DNA of 64,000 nt from CAZZNY01 sp964655935 (GCA_964655935.1 CAZZNY010000002.1:234853-298852), one strand, 5' to 3'; shown: positions 50,433 through 59,614, counted from the first letter of the stretch. Notes: generated from the letters alone by a model not told the origin. Program-made: numbers and translations.

Positions 50433-50891
50433 TTATGCTAGAAGCTCAACTACTCCGCCGGCTTTTTCGATTTTTTCTTTAGCAGATGCGGAAACCTTAT
50501 CAGCTTTAATAGTGATTTTTACAGAGATTTCTCCATCACCAAGAACTTTGATAAACGAATCAGCTTTTCGAATAAATCCTTTCTCAGCAAGAAGTTCTTT
50601 TGTGATATCAGTGAACCCTGCTTCAGCAAGCTGAGCAAGAGTACTAACATTTACTGCGAAGTATTCAATATGAGTAATGCTTTTGAAACCTTTTTTCTTT
50701 GGCATTCTTCGGAACAATGGAGACTGTCCTCATTCAAATGCTTGAGAGAACTTAGATCCACCGGCACGAGCATTTTGCCCTTTACAACCTTTTCCTGAGA
50801 AACTTCCGTGTCCAGAAGCATCGCCTCGACCAAGACGTTTGATGGCCTTACGAGAATTAGGATTAGATGCGATAGTGTTATGATTCATCAT
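50433..50891 (-). CDS. rplO: 50S ribosomal protein L15 (TGA=Gly)
   Basis: 152 residues. N-terminal tail with RLGRGDASGHGSFSGKGCKGQNARAG and the motif EGGQSPLFRRMPKKKGF (first Gly TGA), then HIEYFAVNVSTLAQL and the C-terminal globular domain. Two adjacent ATGs (50891 and 50888) are possible starts. It follows rpsE directly; rpmD (L30), which usually lies between them, is absent. Confidence 0.96.
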
Positions 50892-50934
50892 AGGATTGAA
50901 TTGACTAGAAATTTAAAAAGTGATATTCCTCAAA

Positions 50935-51513
50935 TTATGCAGCTACTGGGAGTTCTGCTACTGGAGCAGTTTCTTCTTCTACGACAACGACAGGTGCAAC
51001 TTCAGGAAGTAGGTTTTTACCAAGACGTTTCAATTGAGTGAGAGCCTTGATAGTCGCTCGTGCTGCAGTAATTGGGTTTTTAGATGCAGAATGTCGTTTT
51101 GCAAGAACATCCTTAATACCAGCAACCGCAAGAACTTTACGCATAGATCCTCCAGCGATAATACCGGTACCGGCAGTAGCTGGGTGAAGCATAAGAGAAA
51201 CCGCTTTGAATTTTGCAACAACATCGTGAGCAATAGTTCCATTGTGGATTTCAAATCGAACAAGGTTCTTTTTAGCATCTCGAATTGCTTTTTCGATAGC
51301 AATAACAACCTCTCCGGCTTTTCCAATACCGAGTCCAACGGTTCCTTTTCCATCACCTATAACAAGTGATACTCGGAATCGAAGTTGTCGACCACCCGCA
51401 GTTACACGAGTTACTCGATCGATTCGAAGAAGCTCTTCTTGAAATTCTTTACGAACTTCTTGGAACTGTCCACCTCGGGACTGACCTCCTTTTGTAGCAT
51501 TATCTTTTCCCAT
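50935..51513 (-). CDS. rpsE: 30S ribosomal protein S5
   Basis: 192 residues. dsRBD-like N-domain (RIDRVTRVTAGGRQLRFRVSLVIGDGKGTVGLGIGKAGEV) and C domain with LHPATAGTGIIAGGSMRKVLAVAGIKDVLAKRHSASKNPITAARATIKAL. An Ala/Val/Glu-rich tail of about 25 residues extends past the usual end. No TGA codon. Translational fidelity protein of the small subunit. Confidence 0.97.
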   Translation of the reverse strand: MGKDNATKGGQSRGGQFQEVRKEFQEELLRIDRVTRVTAGGRQLRFRVSLVIGDGKGTVGLGIGKAGEVVIAIEKAIRDAKKNLVRFEIHNGTIAHDVVAKFKAVSLMLHPATAGTGIIAGGSMRKVLAVAGIKDVLAKRHSASKNPITAARATIKALTQLKRLGKNLLPEVAPVVVVEEETAPVAELPVAA

Positions 51514-51540
51514 ACGAAAAAACGTGGAATTAAAATTAAA

Positions 51541-51882
51541 TTAAAATACGAGTCCTCCTGTACGAGCAGCATCAGCCAAAGCTTTTACACGCCCATGATA
51601 CGCAAATCCACCTCGATCAAATACGCAAGTAGTAACACCAAGAGCCATAGCTTTTTTAGCAATCTCTTCTCCAACTTTCGTTGCTCGTTCAGTTTTTGTT
51701 CCTGATTTTACCTTAAGATCACTTGCAGAGCAAAGAGTCTTAGCGGCTACATCATCAATAAGCTGAACTCGGATAGAGATATTGCTTCGAAAAACAGCGA
51801 GTCGTGGTTTTTCTGCAGTTCCAGAAATTCGAGCACGGATTCGATTGTGTCGAGAGATTCGTTTTGCTACTTTTTCTAACAT
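51541..51882 (-). CDS. rplR: 50S ribosomal protein L18
   Basis: 113 residues. RHNRIRARISGTAEKPRLAVFRSNISIRVQLIDD and VFDRGGFAYHGRVKALADAARTGGL are the L18/L5e signatures; binds 5S rRNA with L5. Located between rplF and rpsE as in the spc operon. Confidence 0.97.
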   Translation of the reverse strand: MLEKVAKRISRHNRIRARISGTAEKPRLAVFRSNISIRVQLIDDVAAKTLCSASDLKVKSGTKTERATKVGEEIAKKAMALGVTTCVFDRGGFAYHGRVKALADAARTGGLVF

Positions 51883-51950
51883 AATAGTAGAATAAAATGT
51901 AATATTTAAGATGTGTGTGTTGTTTTTGAAGTCTAGTGATCTTCTTTATA

Positions 51951-52505
51951 CTATTTTTTACCAGCAGTTTTACCAGCTTTTCGTCGTACGTATTCACCAA
52001 TGTATCGGATACCTTTTCCTTTGTACGGTTCAGGTTTTTTAACAGCTCGAACTTTTGCAGCGAAGAAACCTACGAGTTGTTTGTCGATTCCAGTAATATG
52101 AATAGTATTTTTAAGTTCTGTGTCAGCAGTAACAGTAATTCCAGCTGGAGTATCCATAACTACCTTATGAGAAAAACCAACAGCAAGAGTAAGTTTAGTT
52201 GGAGAAGTGACCTCGAACTTATAACCAACTCCGATAACTTCAAGAGATTTCTTGAAACCTTCTGAAACTCCTTGTACCATATTAGCAACAAGAGCTCGTG
52301 AGAGACCCCATACTGCTCGTTGAAAAGATTCTGTAGCTTTTTCAACAGTAAAAGTGATTTTATTATCAGCTTGTTCTAAATGAACGAAGTCCATTTTTGT
52401 ATAGCGTAGTTCTCCTTTTGGACCCTTAACAGTGAGATCATTACCATTGATGGTTAATGTAACTCCTGCAGGAAGCGCAATAGGTGATTTTCCAATTCGT
52501 GACAT
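51951..52505 (-). CDS. rplF: 50S ribosomal protein L6
   Basis: 184 residues. Begins MSRIGKSPIALPAGVTL; the two tandem L6 folds end in PEPYKGKGIRYIGEYVRRKAGK, the conserved C-terminal rRNA-binding motif. No TGA. The spacer to rpsH is made of short tandem repeats (TTAGTTATTAGTTATT). Confidence 0.97.
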   Translation of the reverse strand: MSRIGKSPIALPAGVTLTINGNDLTVKGPKGELRYTKMDFVHLEQADNKITFTVEKATESFQRAVWGLSRALVANMVQGVSEGFKKSLEVIGVGYKFEVTSPTKLTLAVGFSHKVVMDTPAGITVTADTELKNTIHITGIDKQLVGFFAAKVRAVKKPEPYKGKGIRYIGEYVRRKAGKTAGKK

Positions 52506-52567
52506 AGAAAATAGTTATTAGTTATTAGTTATTGGGAAACTCGTATAAATACGAATTTTTTACAATT

Positions 52568-52966
52568 TTAGTAAACTTCACAGAGAAGTTCACCACCAAC
52601 CATAAGAGTATGTGCTTCATATCCAGTGATAACACCTTTTGGAGTAGAAACAATGAAAATACCATTTCCATTTCGAGACTTCTTGATTTCAGAAGACTTC
52701 ACATAAACTCGTTGACCTGGCTTACTGATTCTTCGGAAGCTTGGTACGTATTTTGTTTCTCGGACATTATTGAGTTCGATAGCAAGATTTTTCTTGTTAT
52801 CACCAAGATCTACGATTTCATAAGCACGAACATAACCGTTCTTCTTAAGAATTCGAAGAATTTGCTCTTTGATGCGAGAATAAGGTGCAGAGACATTTGC
52901 CAATCGAGCCATGTATCCATTTCGAATTCGAGTGAGGAGATCTGCTATTGGATCGGTTAATAACAT
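52568..52966 (-). CDS. rpsH: 30S ribosomal protein S8
   Basis: 132 residues from MLLTDPIADLLTRIRNG; a longer frame to 52996 lacks homology. Ends with FIVSTPKGVITGYEAHTLMVGGELLCEVY, the conserved GxxTxxEAxxxxxGGExL end. Central organiser of 16S helix 21. Confidence 0.97.
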   Translation of the reverse strand: MLLTDPIADLLTRIRNGYMARLANVSAPYSRIKEQILRILKKNGYVRAYEIVDLGDNKKNLAIELNNVRETKYVPSFRRISKPGQRVYVKSSEIKKSRNGNGIFIVSTPKGVITGYEAHTLMVGGELLCEVY

Positions 52967-53049
52967 AGTTATATAAGTGTAAAGTGTAAGATGCAAGATG
53001 TAAGATACAACGATTTGTTGAGATCTTAAATCTTAAATAAAAATGTATT

Positions 53050-53274
53050 TTACCAGCTTGATTTTCTTACTCCCATGAGTTCACCGGCATTCGCTTTTTC
53101 TCGAACACAGATTCGGCACATATCGAATCGACCGATATATCCGTGAGGTCGTCCACAGATAGCACATCGATGGTAGAGTTTAGATGAAAATTTCACTTTT
53201 TTACCGAGAGCAAGTGCGCGATTTGCTTTTTCCCAAGCTCGTTCGCATTTAACCATGAGGGCAGTTCGTGTCAT
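53050..53274 (-). CDS. rpsN: 30S ribosomal protein S14, zinc-binding type
   Basis: 74 residues. Contains CAICGRPHGYIGRFDMCRICVRE, the C+ form with two CxxC pairs that binds zinc. The family's short form is usually 61 residues; this one has about 12 extra N-terminal residues (MTRTALMVKCER may start at the second Met). Spc-operon position after rplE. Confidence 0.95.
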   Translation of the reverse strand: MTRTALMVKCERAWEKANRALALGKKVKFSSKLYHRCAICGRPHGYIGRFDMCRICVREKANAGELMGVRKSSW

Positions 53275-53309
53275 ATCTTTGGAGGTAAGAAGAATTAAAA
53301 AAAGGTTTA

Positions 53310-53849
53310 TTATTTAGTGAATGGGAATCCAAGAGCTTGGAATAATGCAAGAGTATGCTCTTTACCCTGTGATTTTGTCTTGATTGTAATCTGAATTCCA
53401 TGTGGTTTTACGACATCAAGCTGTGGCACTTCAGGGAAGATTGTATGTTCCTTGATACCAAAGTTATAGTTTCCTTCTTCATCGAATGATTTAGAAGAAA
53501 TACCACGGAAATCTCGAACTCGAGGAAGAATAACAGAAATGAGTTTTTCTAAGAAGAAATACATTCGATCACCTCGAAGAGTAACTTTCATACCTACAGG
53601 CATTCCGGCTCGAAGTTTGAAGTTAGAGATTGATTTTCGAGTCTTGATTACGATGGGAGCTTGACCTCCGATGAGAGCAAGATCACTTTTAAGACTTGAA
53701 AAATCTTTGTGTCCGCTTGCAATGTAAGAACCGATACCCATATTGAGAACGATTTTTTCCAAGCGAGGAGTTTGCATAGCATTCTCGATTCCGAGATCTT
53801 TTCGGATCTTTGGGAGAATGACTTCTTGATAATTCGATTTGAACGACAT
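53310..53849 (-). CDS. rplE: 50S ribosomal protein L5
   Basis: 179 residues. LEKIVLNMGIGSY, APIVIKTRKSISNFKLRAGMPVGMKVTLRGDRMYFFLEKLI and LPRVRDFRGIS are standard L5 motifs for 5S rRNA and P-site tRNA contact. No TGA. Confidence 0.97.
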   Translation of the reverse strand: MSFKSNYQEVILPKIRKDLGIENAMQTPRLEKIVLNMGIGSYIASGHKDFSSLKSDLALIGGQAPIVIKTRKSISNFKLRAGMPVGMKVTLRGDRMYFFLEKLISVILPRVRDFRGISSKSFDEEGNYNFGIKEHTIFPEVPQLDVVKPHGIQITIKTKSQGKEHTLALFQALGFPFTK

Positions 53850-53889
53850 ATTCTACAAAAGAATAAGAGAGATAAAAGAGATTCGAGAA

Positions 53890-54192
53890 CTAGAGAGTTT
53901 TTCCTGATTTCTTAGCGAAACGAACTTTTTTTGTTCCTTCGATACGATACCCGACTCGAGTTGGTTTTTTTGTTTCTGGATCGATCATCATAACATTTGA
54001 GCTGTGAAGAGCTCGTTCGATTTTTACGATCTGACCTGGAGTATTCCCTGAACGCTTGATATGCTTTGTGGCGATATTAGCACCCTCGACAACAACTCGT
54101 GAAGTTTTGAGATCAACAGCAAGAACCTTTCCTTTCTTACCTTTATCTTTTCCAGCAATGATAGCTACCTGATCTCCGGTTTGGATTTTCAT
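53890..54192 (-). CDS. rplX: 50S ribosomal protein L24
   Basis: 100 residues. MKIQTGDQVAIIAGKDKGKKGKVLAVDLKTSRVVVEGAN is the KOW-domain start; the C-terminal half reads HSSNVMMIDPETKKPTRVGYR. Assembly initiator of the 50S subunit. Confidence 0.97.
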   Translation of the reverse strand: MKIQTGDQVAIIAGKDKGKKGKVLAVDLKTSRVVVEGANIATKHIKRSGNTPGQIVKIERALHSSNVMMIDPETKKPTRVGYRIEGTKKVRFAKKSGKTL

Positions 54193-54250
54193 ATAATTAT
54201 AATAATTAGTAATTAGTTTTTAGTCTTTAGTTATATGTCACACGTTTTCT

Positions 54251-54283
54251 TTGTAACCATGTAACCTTGTAACTATGTAACTG
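54251..54283. repeat. Tandem GTAACCATGTAACC array between rplX and rplN
   Basis: Four degenerate units in the rplN-rplX spacer, ending at the rplN stop; same family as the arrays at 10.8, 16.7, 29.4 and 48.5-48.9 kb. Confidence 0.7.
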
Positions 54284-54652
54284 TTACACCACCTCTGGGG
54301 CGAGAGAAATAATTTTTTGGTACCCCTTAGTCTTAAGTTCACGGAAAACTGGACCAAATACACGAGATCCTTTCGGTTCACCAGAGTCATTTATGATAAC
54401 ACATGCATTGTCTGAAGAGCTTACATAGCTACCATCTTCTCGTCGAATTGGTTTCATAGTACGAACGATCACCGCCTTAACGACTGATTTCTTTTTAATG
54501 TTTCCAGTAGGAAGAGCGTCTTTAACAGACCCAACAATAACATCACCTATTGAACCTGAGCGCTGATTACCACCACCTAGGACTCGGATTACTGATATCA
54601 TCTTAGCACCGCTGTTATCTGCAACAACCAAATGGCTTCGTGTTTGAATCAT
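54284..54652 (-). CDS. rplN: 50S ribosomal protein L14
   Basis: 122 residues starting MIQTRSHLVVADNSGAK; an upstream in-frame ATG at 54682 is rejected because L14 proteins begin here. Contains GDVIVGSVKDALP and the C-terminal RGKxxP-type region as KGSRVFGPVFRELKTKGYQKIISLAPEVV. Confidence 0.97.
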   Translation of the reverse strand: MIQTRSHLVVADNSGAKMISVIRVLGGGNQRSGSIGDVIVGSVKDALPTGNIKKKSVVKAVIVRTMKPIRREDGSYVSSSDNACVIINDSGEPKGSRVFGPVFRELKTKGYQKIISLAPEVV

Positions 54653-54718
54653 ATTTGAAGTGTATATAATAAATAAAAGCAAATCTGTCTATCTTACAAA
54701 AGATAGGAGATCCAATAA

Positions 54719-54958
54719 CTACGCCTGTTCACTAACGATTTTCACAAGTGACCATCGTTTTGTTTTTGAGAGAGGTCGAGTCTCGACGATCTCTACGACA
54801 TTTCCGACTTTGCATTCATTTGCTTCGTCGTGAGCGTAAAATTTTCGTGACACCTTAAATCGTTTTAGGTATTTAGGATGTGCTACAGATGTATCGAGTG
54901 TTACGACAATAGTTTTGTCCATCTTAGTTGAGGTAACAACACCAACTTTCGTTCTCAT
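54719..54958 (-). CDS. rpsQ: 30S ribosomal protein S17
   Basis: 79 residues. GVVTSTKMDKTIVVTLDTSVAHPKYLKRFKVSRKFYAHDEANECKVGNVVEIVETRPLSKTKRW covers the whole S17 OB fold. First and last residues fit the family length. Confidence 0.97.
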   Translation of the reverse strand: MRTKVGVVTSTKMDKTIVVTLDTSVAHPKYLKRFKVSRKFYAHDEANECKVGNVVEIVETRPLSKTKRWSLVKIVSEQA

Positions 54959-55011
54959 TTGTACGAGTAATAAGGAAATTAAAAATAGTAGGGACCGAAT
55001 ACTCGGGTAAA

Positions 55012-55227
55012 TTATGCGTTACTTGATTGAGCTATAAGAGTATTCAATCGAGCAATTTGTTTTCGGTGAGCTCGGATAAGGTGTGGCTGCTTGAGTTCAT
55101 TTGCCGTAAGCTTCATGCGAAGAACATAGAGTTCTTTGCTTGTAGTGTGGAGCTCTTTTGTGAGTCCAGTTACGTCAAGTGCACCAAGAGCTTTTTTATC
55201 TTTGAGAGTAGTAGCTTTCTTAGCCAT
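55012..55227 (-). CDS. rpmC: 50S ribosomal protein L29
   Basis: 71 residues from MAKKATTLKDKK. LTKELHTTSKELYVLRMKLTANELKQPHLIRAHRKQIARLNTLI matches the two-helix L29 fold at the polypeptide exit. A longer start at 55248 adds an unlikely hydrophobic extension. Confidence 0.94.
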   Translation of the reverse strand: MAKKATTLKDKKALGALDVTGLTKELHTTSKELYVLRMKLTANELKQPHLIRAHRKQIARLNTLIAQSSNA

Positions 55228-55255
55228 ATGGTAAAAATAAGGAAACAATTAAAAT

Positions 55256-55657
55256 TTATGCAACAGTCTTAGTTTTGACTGGGAGTTTGTATGATGCGAG
55301 ACGAAAAGCTTCTCTTGCAACCTCTGAAGATACTCCGGTTAGTTCGAAGAGTATTCTTCCTGGTTTTACAGGAGCAATATACATTTCAACGCTACCTTTT
55401 CCTCATCCCATCGGAACTTCGAGTGGTTTTTTGGTGTAAGGTTTATCTGGGAAGATTCGAATCCAAAGTTTACCACCTCGCTTCAAGAAGCGGATAATCG
55501 CACGTCGCGCAGCTTCGATCTGTCGTGAAGTAATGAAACCTGGTTCTACTGCCTTGATAGCATAGTCACCGAAAGAGAGGGTAGAACCACGAACCGCGAT
55601 TCCTTTAAGTGTTCCCCGTTGTGCTTTTCGGTACTTGGTTTTCTTCGGCTGTAACAT
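55256..55657 (-). CDS. rplP: 50S ribosomal protein L16 (TGA=Gly)
   Basis: 133 residues. MLQPKKTKYRKAQRGT, GDYAIKAVEPGFITSRQIEAARRAIIRFLKRGGKLWIRIFPDKPYTKKPLEVPMGGKGSVEMYIAPVKPG; the Gly after PMG is TGA, at the conserved MGxGKG site. Without the recoding it would lack the last 50 residues. Confidence 0.97.
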
Positions 55658-55703
55658 GTTGAATAAAGCTTAGTAAGTATAATGGAAGTGTAAAAAAGTC
55701 AAA

Positions 55704-56342
55704 CTACTTTTTAGTCTTGAAAACATCACCTTTGTAGATCCAAACCTTGATACCGATAACTCAGTAGATAGTGTTTGCTCGTTCTGTAGCATAGTCAAGA
55801 TCAGCTCGGATAGTCTGTCGTGGAATTCGTCCTTCTTTGAAAGTTTCTGATCGTGAGATTTCAACTCCATTAAGACGACCTCCAAGAGTAACCTTGATTC
55901 CAAGACCACCTTTCTCCATAGTTCGAGTGATTGCTTGTTTTACAACTCGTCGGTAAGGAAGTTTTTTCTCTACCTGTCGTGCGATCATATCAGCAACGAT
56001 TGCTGCAGAAAGCTCAGGTTTTTTAACTTCTTTAACCTCGATAATGAATTTGTGATCGAATTCTTTGGTAAGAGCCGCAGAAATCTTATTCAAATTCTCA
56101 TCATTTTGACCGAGAACAAGTGCTACTTTTGATGAATAAACCACCACAGCAATGTGATCAGTGTTGTGATTAAGGAAAATATTTCCTATTGGAATCCCGG
56201 AAAGTTGTTTACCGAGAGACAATCGAACACGAACATCGAATGATGCTTTTTTACCGTAAGATCGTGAATCATAGTACCCAGTAGATTTCCAGGTTTTGAT
56301 GTATCCGATACGGAATGCTTGAGGACTTACTTTGTGTCACAT
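55704..56342 (-). CDS. rpsC: 30S ribosomal protein S3 (TGA=Gly)
   Basis: 212 residues. N-terminus MGHKVSPQAFRIGYIKTWKS with Gly2 encoded by TGA (MGxKxxPxxFR is universal), KH domain (ALVLGQNDENLNKISAAL, a relaxed form of the usual GxxGxxI), then C domain RRVVKQAITRTMEKGGLGIKVTLGGRLNGVEISRSETFKEGRIP. A second TGA gives TIYGVIGIKVWIYKG. Ends in TAG. Confidence 0.97.
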
Positions 56343-56375
56343 AGGACGAGGCGAGGTTTACAAATTAAAAATGAA

Positions 56376-56702
56376 TTATACAGAGAGTTCCAAAAATATA
56401 TTTGAAGTTCGCTTAAGAATTCGGTGATTTCGTCCTCGAGAAATTGGATTTCCTCGTTTGTAGACAATACCATTTGAAACAACTACTTGTTTTACTTTGA
56501 GATTCTCAAGAGTCTGTGTATCATTGTGAACCGCATTAGCTACAGCACTAGCAAGTACCTTGAAGAGGATAGATGCTCCTTTCTTTGGCATAAACCGAAG
56601 AAGATCGAGAGCGTCTTTTGCACTACGAGTCTGTCGTAGGATCAAGGCAACTACTCCGAGTTTCTTTGGGGATATGCGGATATTTTTCGCAAAAGCTTTC
56701 AT
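56376..56702 (-). CDS. rplV: 50S ribosomal protein L22
   Basis: 108 residues. KNIRISPKKLGVVALILR, LRFMPKKGASILFKVLASAVANAVHN and RGRNHRILKRTSNI match L22, which lines the exit tunnel. No TGA. Confidence 0.96.
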   Translation of the reverse strand: MKAFAKNIRISPKKLGVVALILRQTRSAKDALDLLRFMPKKGASILFKVLASAVANAVHNDTQTLENLKVKQVVVSNGIVYKRGNPISRGRNHRILKRTSNIFLELSV

Positions 56703-56738
56703 AAGTGCGTTACAGTTTGAAAATTAAAATGAGAGATA

Positions 56739-57002
56739 CTATCGGCTACCAGCGTGCTGTTGGAATTTTCGAGTGATAGAAAATTCACCAAGCTTGTGTC
56801 CAATCATGTCTTCAGTAACGAATACTGGGATATGACTTTTTCCATTATGTACACCGAATGTGTGACCGACAAACTCAGGAATGACAGTACAATCTCGAGC
56901 CCAGGTTTTCACAACCATCTTTTTGCCTGTATCATTGAGCTTAATAACTTTACTGAAAAGTCTTGCATCAACGTAAGGTCATTTGCGTAAACTTCGTGTC
57001 AT
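56739..57002 (-). CDS. rpsS: 30S ribosomal protein S19 (TGA=Gly)
   Basis: 87 residues. MTRSLRKGPYVDARLF: the Gly of the universal RSxxKGP motif is TGA. Then TWARDCTVIPEFVGHTFGVHNGKSHIPVFVTEDMIGHKLGEFSITR. With the standard code only a 78-residue antisense frame would be seen, so it is easily missed. Confidence 0.97.
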
Positions 57003-57037
57003 AAGTGAACGAGAATAAAAATTAAAATGTTTGTGAA

Positions 57038-57880
57038 TTACTTAGCCATGAGTTTTCATTTTCGAGTCTTTGTAATCCATTTATCAGTATCTTTTCGACT
57101 TCGAGTTTTTACACCGAGAGCTGGTTTACCCCAAGGAGTCTTAGGAGCCATACCAAGTGGCTGATGTCCTTCTCAACCTCCATGTGGATGATCGCAAGGA
57201 TTCATTGATTTACCGAGAACAGTAGGTCGTTTACCGAGCCATCGAGATCGCCCAGCTTTACCGATTACTATCATGTTGTGGTCTGTATTAGAGACAACTC
57301 CGATAGTAGCGTAACAAAGTTTGTGAACCTTTCGGATTTCTCCAGAAGGCATTTTGATTTGAGTGTAATTACCTTCCTGAGATACGATAGTCGCAGAGGC
57401 ACCGGCACTTCGTACACAGTTTGCTCCTTGTCCAACGATTGTTTCAACATTATGAATGAAGAGTCCAGTCGGGATATTTCCGATAAGAAGACGATTACCA
57501 TTTTCAGGCTTTCCTTCTTTAGAAGTGATAATCATATCACCTACTTTCACATCTTTATGAGCAAGTACGTATCGTCGTTCACCATCTCGGTAACAAACGA
57601 GTGCTATATATGCTGTTCGAAATGGATCGTACTCTACTGTCTCAACTTTTGCTGGGATATCGAGTTTATCTGTAAAGTAGAAATCAATTTTTCGGAAAAG
57701 TCTTTTATGACCTCCACCTTGATGTCGTACTGTGATTCGACCTGCTGAGTTTCGACCCGCTTTTCGTGGGAGGAAGTAAGTAAGTGGTTTGTGTGGCTCA
57801 CTTGCTGTCAACTCCTCAAAGGTGTATCCGCTCATTTGGCGTCGTCCTGGAGTGGTTGGCTTGAACTTCTTGATTGCCAT
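57038..57880 (-). CDS. rplB: 50S ribosomal protein L2 (TGA=Gly)
   Basis: 280 residues. ITVRHQGGGHKRLFRKIDF, TGLFIHNVETIVGQGANCVRSAGASATIVSQEGNYTQIKMPSGEIRKV, and the peptidyl-transferase-proximal MNPCDHPHGGGEGHQPLGMAPKTPWGKPALG. The third Gly of HPHGGGEGH and one in TRKGKLMAK are TGA. Confidence 0.98.
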
Positions 57881-57926
57881 AAGGTTAAATAAAATTAGTA
57901 GTTAGAACTTAGAACTATAAGGGGAA

Positions 57927-58226
57927 TTAATCCTTAATCTTTAATTTTTGGAGATCAGCGATTCGTTTTCCATCTTTAAGCGTAATGAGCGCTTTCGTGA
58001 TAGATCGTCGTTTGAGTTTTGCTCCTCGATTCGTATTGTGAAATTTTTCTCGTGTTCGAACGATATTAACCTTCTCGACCTTTACACCATAGAGTGCTTC
58101 GATAGAATTTTTCACGTCAGTCTTAGTAGCTCGATCATTGATAACCATAGTATAGGTACCAGTGAGCTCGAGACGTTGAGACTTCTCGGTGATGAGAGGT
58201 TTTTTGATGATAGAAAAGAGATTCAT
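57927..58226 (-). CDS. rplW: 50S ribosomal protein L23
   Basis: 99 residues. IIKKPLITEKSQRLELTGTYTMVINDRATKTDVKNSIEALYGVKVEKVNIVRTR is the L23 fold; docks SRP and trigger factor at the tunnel exit. Confidence 0.96.
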   Translation of the reverse strand: MNLFSIIKKPLITEKSQRLELTGTYTMVINDRATKTDVKNSIEALYGVKVEKVNIVRTREKFHNTNRGAKLKRRSITKALITLKDGKRIADLQKLKIKD

Positions 58227-58260
58227 GGGACTATTTTCGCATTATGAATAATATTCTAGA

Positions 58261-58881
58261 TTAGCAGTAGGTTGCTGCAAATTTTGCGAGCGAATCTTTC
58301 GTGAAAACGAGATCAGTATATTTGAGAAGGTCTGCTGGGTTCAGGTAAGAAACATTGATTGGTTTGATTGTTGCGATGTTTCGTGCTGAGAGGTATGCAT
58401 TTTGTTCAGTAGGAAGAAGAGCGAAAAGTGCAGTTTTGAGATCCATTCCGACAACTACGTCTCGCATATTCTTTGTCTTAGCATCTGCAAAAGCAAGAGA
58501 ATCTACTACCTTGATAGTCTGAGACTGAGCCTTAGAAGAGAGGAGTGAGAAGAGAGCAGCTCTTCGTTCTTTCTTGTTCATTTGAATTTCGAAGTTGTTC
58601 CAAGATTTTGGACCAAATGCGACTCAACCTTTCTTTCGAATTGGAGATCGAGCGTCACCAACACGAGCCCGACCAGTACCTTTCTGTTTGAAAAGTTTTC
58701 GGTTAGAACCCGCACGATCAGCTCGTGACTTGGTGTGAGCTATTGGATTTCGTGCATTTGAGCGCTGAAGCATGAAGAGACGGTGGATAAGACCTTTATT
58801 CACTACGCGTCCGAAGATTGCGTCTGAAAGTTCAATATTTCCGATTGCTGCTCCAGATATGTTATAGAGTGGTGCTTGCAT
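58261..58881 (-). CDS. rplD: 50S ribosomal protein L4 (TGA=Gly)
   Basis: 206 residues. The extended loop reads TKSRADRAGSNRKLFKQKGTGRARVGDARSPIRKKGGVAFGPKSW, with one Gly encoded by TGA (58621-58623), where the frame would otherwise end. C-terminal half NKKERRAALFSLLSSKA then SYLNPADLLKYTDLVFTKDSL. In other bacteria L4 can repress its operon through a leader hairpin. Confidence 0.97.
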
Positions 58882-58926
58882 GGAGTAAAATATGAGTTAA
58901 GAGTTTAAATGAAGAGATCTTTCTAA

Positions 58927-59481
58927 TTAAAAACTGAGTGATACGAATGAGTTACGTCCTCCGGGAACTGGTCCCTTTACTGCGACGATATTAAGTTCTT
59001 TATTTACGAGAACGATCTGTATGTCATGGAGAGTAACTTGATCTGTACCCATATGTCCGTGCATCTTTTTACCTTTGTTTGTTCGTCGTGGTTTTCGAGT
59101 ACCGATAGAACCAAGAGCTCGGTGGAATTTTGAACCAACTCGTCCTGGACCTCCGTGGAAGTTATGTCGTTTCATGGCTCCGGCGAAACCTTTACCTTTT
59201 GAGATACCAACGAGAGTAACGAGTTCTACACCGTCGAGAATATCAAGAGAAACTACATCACCTTTTTTAAAGTTTGCAATTCTATCTGACATAGGAACTT
59301 CTTGCATTTCTACGATCTTTCCATTAAGGTAAGAGAGAACTACTGCTTCGTATCCATCATTGTCTATAGTTTTAACTTGAGCGACTGTAAGAGTCGGAAC
59401 CTCAAGAAGTGTGACAGGGACCAATTTTTGATCCTTTATAATGCGTGTCATGTCGCATTTTTTTGCGAGAATTCCAGCCAT
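58927..59481 (-). CDS. rplC: 50S ribosomal protein L3
   Basis: 184 residues. Starts MAGILAKKCDMTRI; GISKGKGFAGAMKRHNFHGGPGRVGSKFHRALGSIGTRKPRRTNKGKKMHGHMGTDQVT is the central loop that enters the peptidyl-transferase centre. It is the first gene of the operon; no rpsJ (S10) precedes it here, unlike the usual order. Confidence 0.97.
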   Translation of the reverse strand: MAGILAKKCDMTRIIKDQKLVPVTLLEVPTLTVAQVKTIDNDGYEAVVLSYLNGKIVEMQEVPMSDRIANFKKGDVVSLDILDGVELVTLVGISKGKGFAGAMKRHNFHGGPGRVGSKFHRALGSIGTRKPRRTNKGKKMHGHMGTDQVTLHDIQIVLVNKELNIVAVKGPVPGGRNSFVSLSF

Positions 59482-59523
59482 TGGGAAATATCAGAATAAA
59501 AAAGTAAATTAGAGGTTCGCCGT

Positions 59524-59544
59524 CAGTTACGATTCGGGTAACTG
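59524..59544 (-). promoter_or_regulatory. Leader hairpin of the ribosomal operon
   Basis: CAGTTAC-N7-GTAACTG perfect inverted repeat in the 5' leader, about 40-60 nt before the rplC start. It could mediate autogenous control; the bound protein is unknown. Confidence 0.55.
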
Positions 59545-59586
59545 TCGACTAACATAACGCTTGAAAATGTTTCGTAAAGCTCGGGT

Positions 59587-59614
59587 ATTCTATGAAAAAA
59601 AGTGTGTATGTCAA
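59587..59614 (-). promoter_or_regulatory. Promoter of the rplC operon
   Basis: On the minus strand: TTGACA (59609-59614), 16-bp spacer, TAGAAT (59587-59592). The leader is about 100 nt. Confidence 0.75.

Noticed and set aside
10781..54283. CRISPR array
   Set aside because: Tandem units are only 7-14 bp with no unique spacers of constant length, and no cas genes are present.
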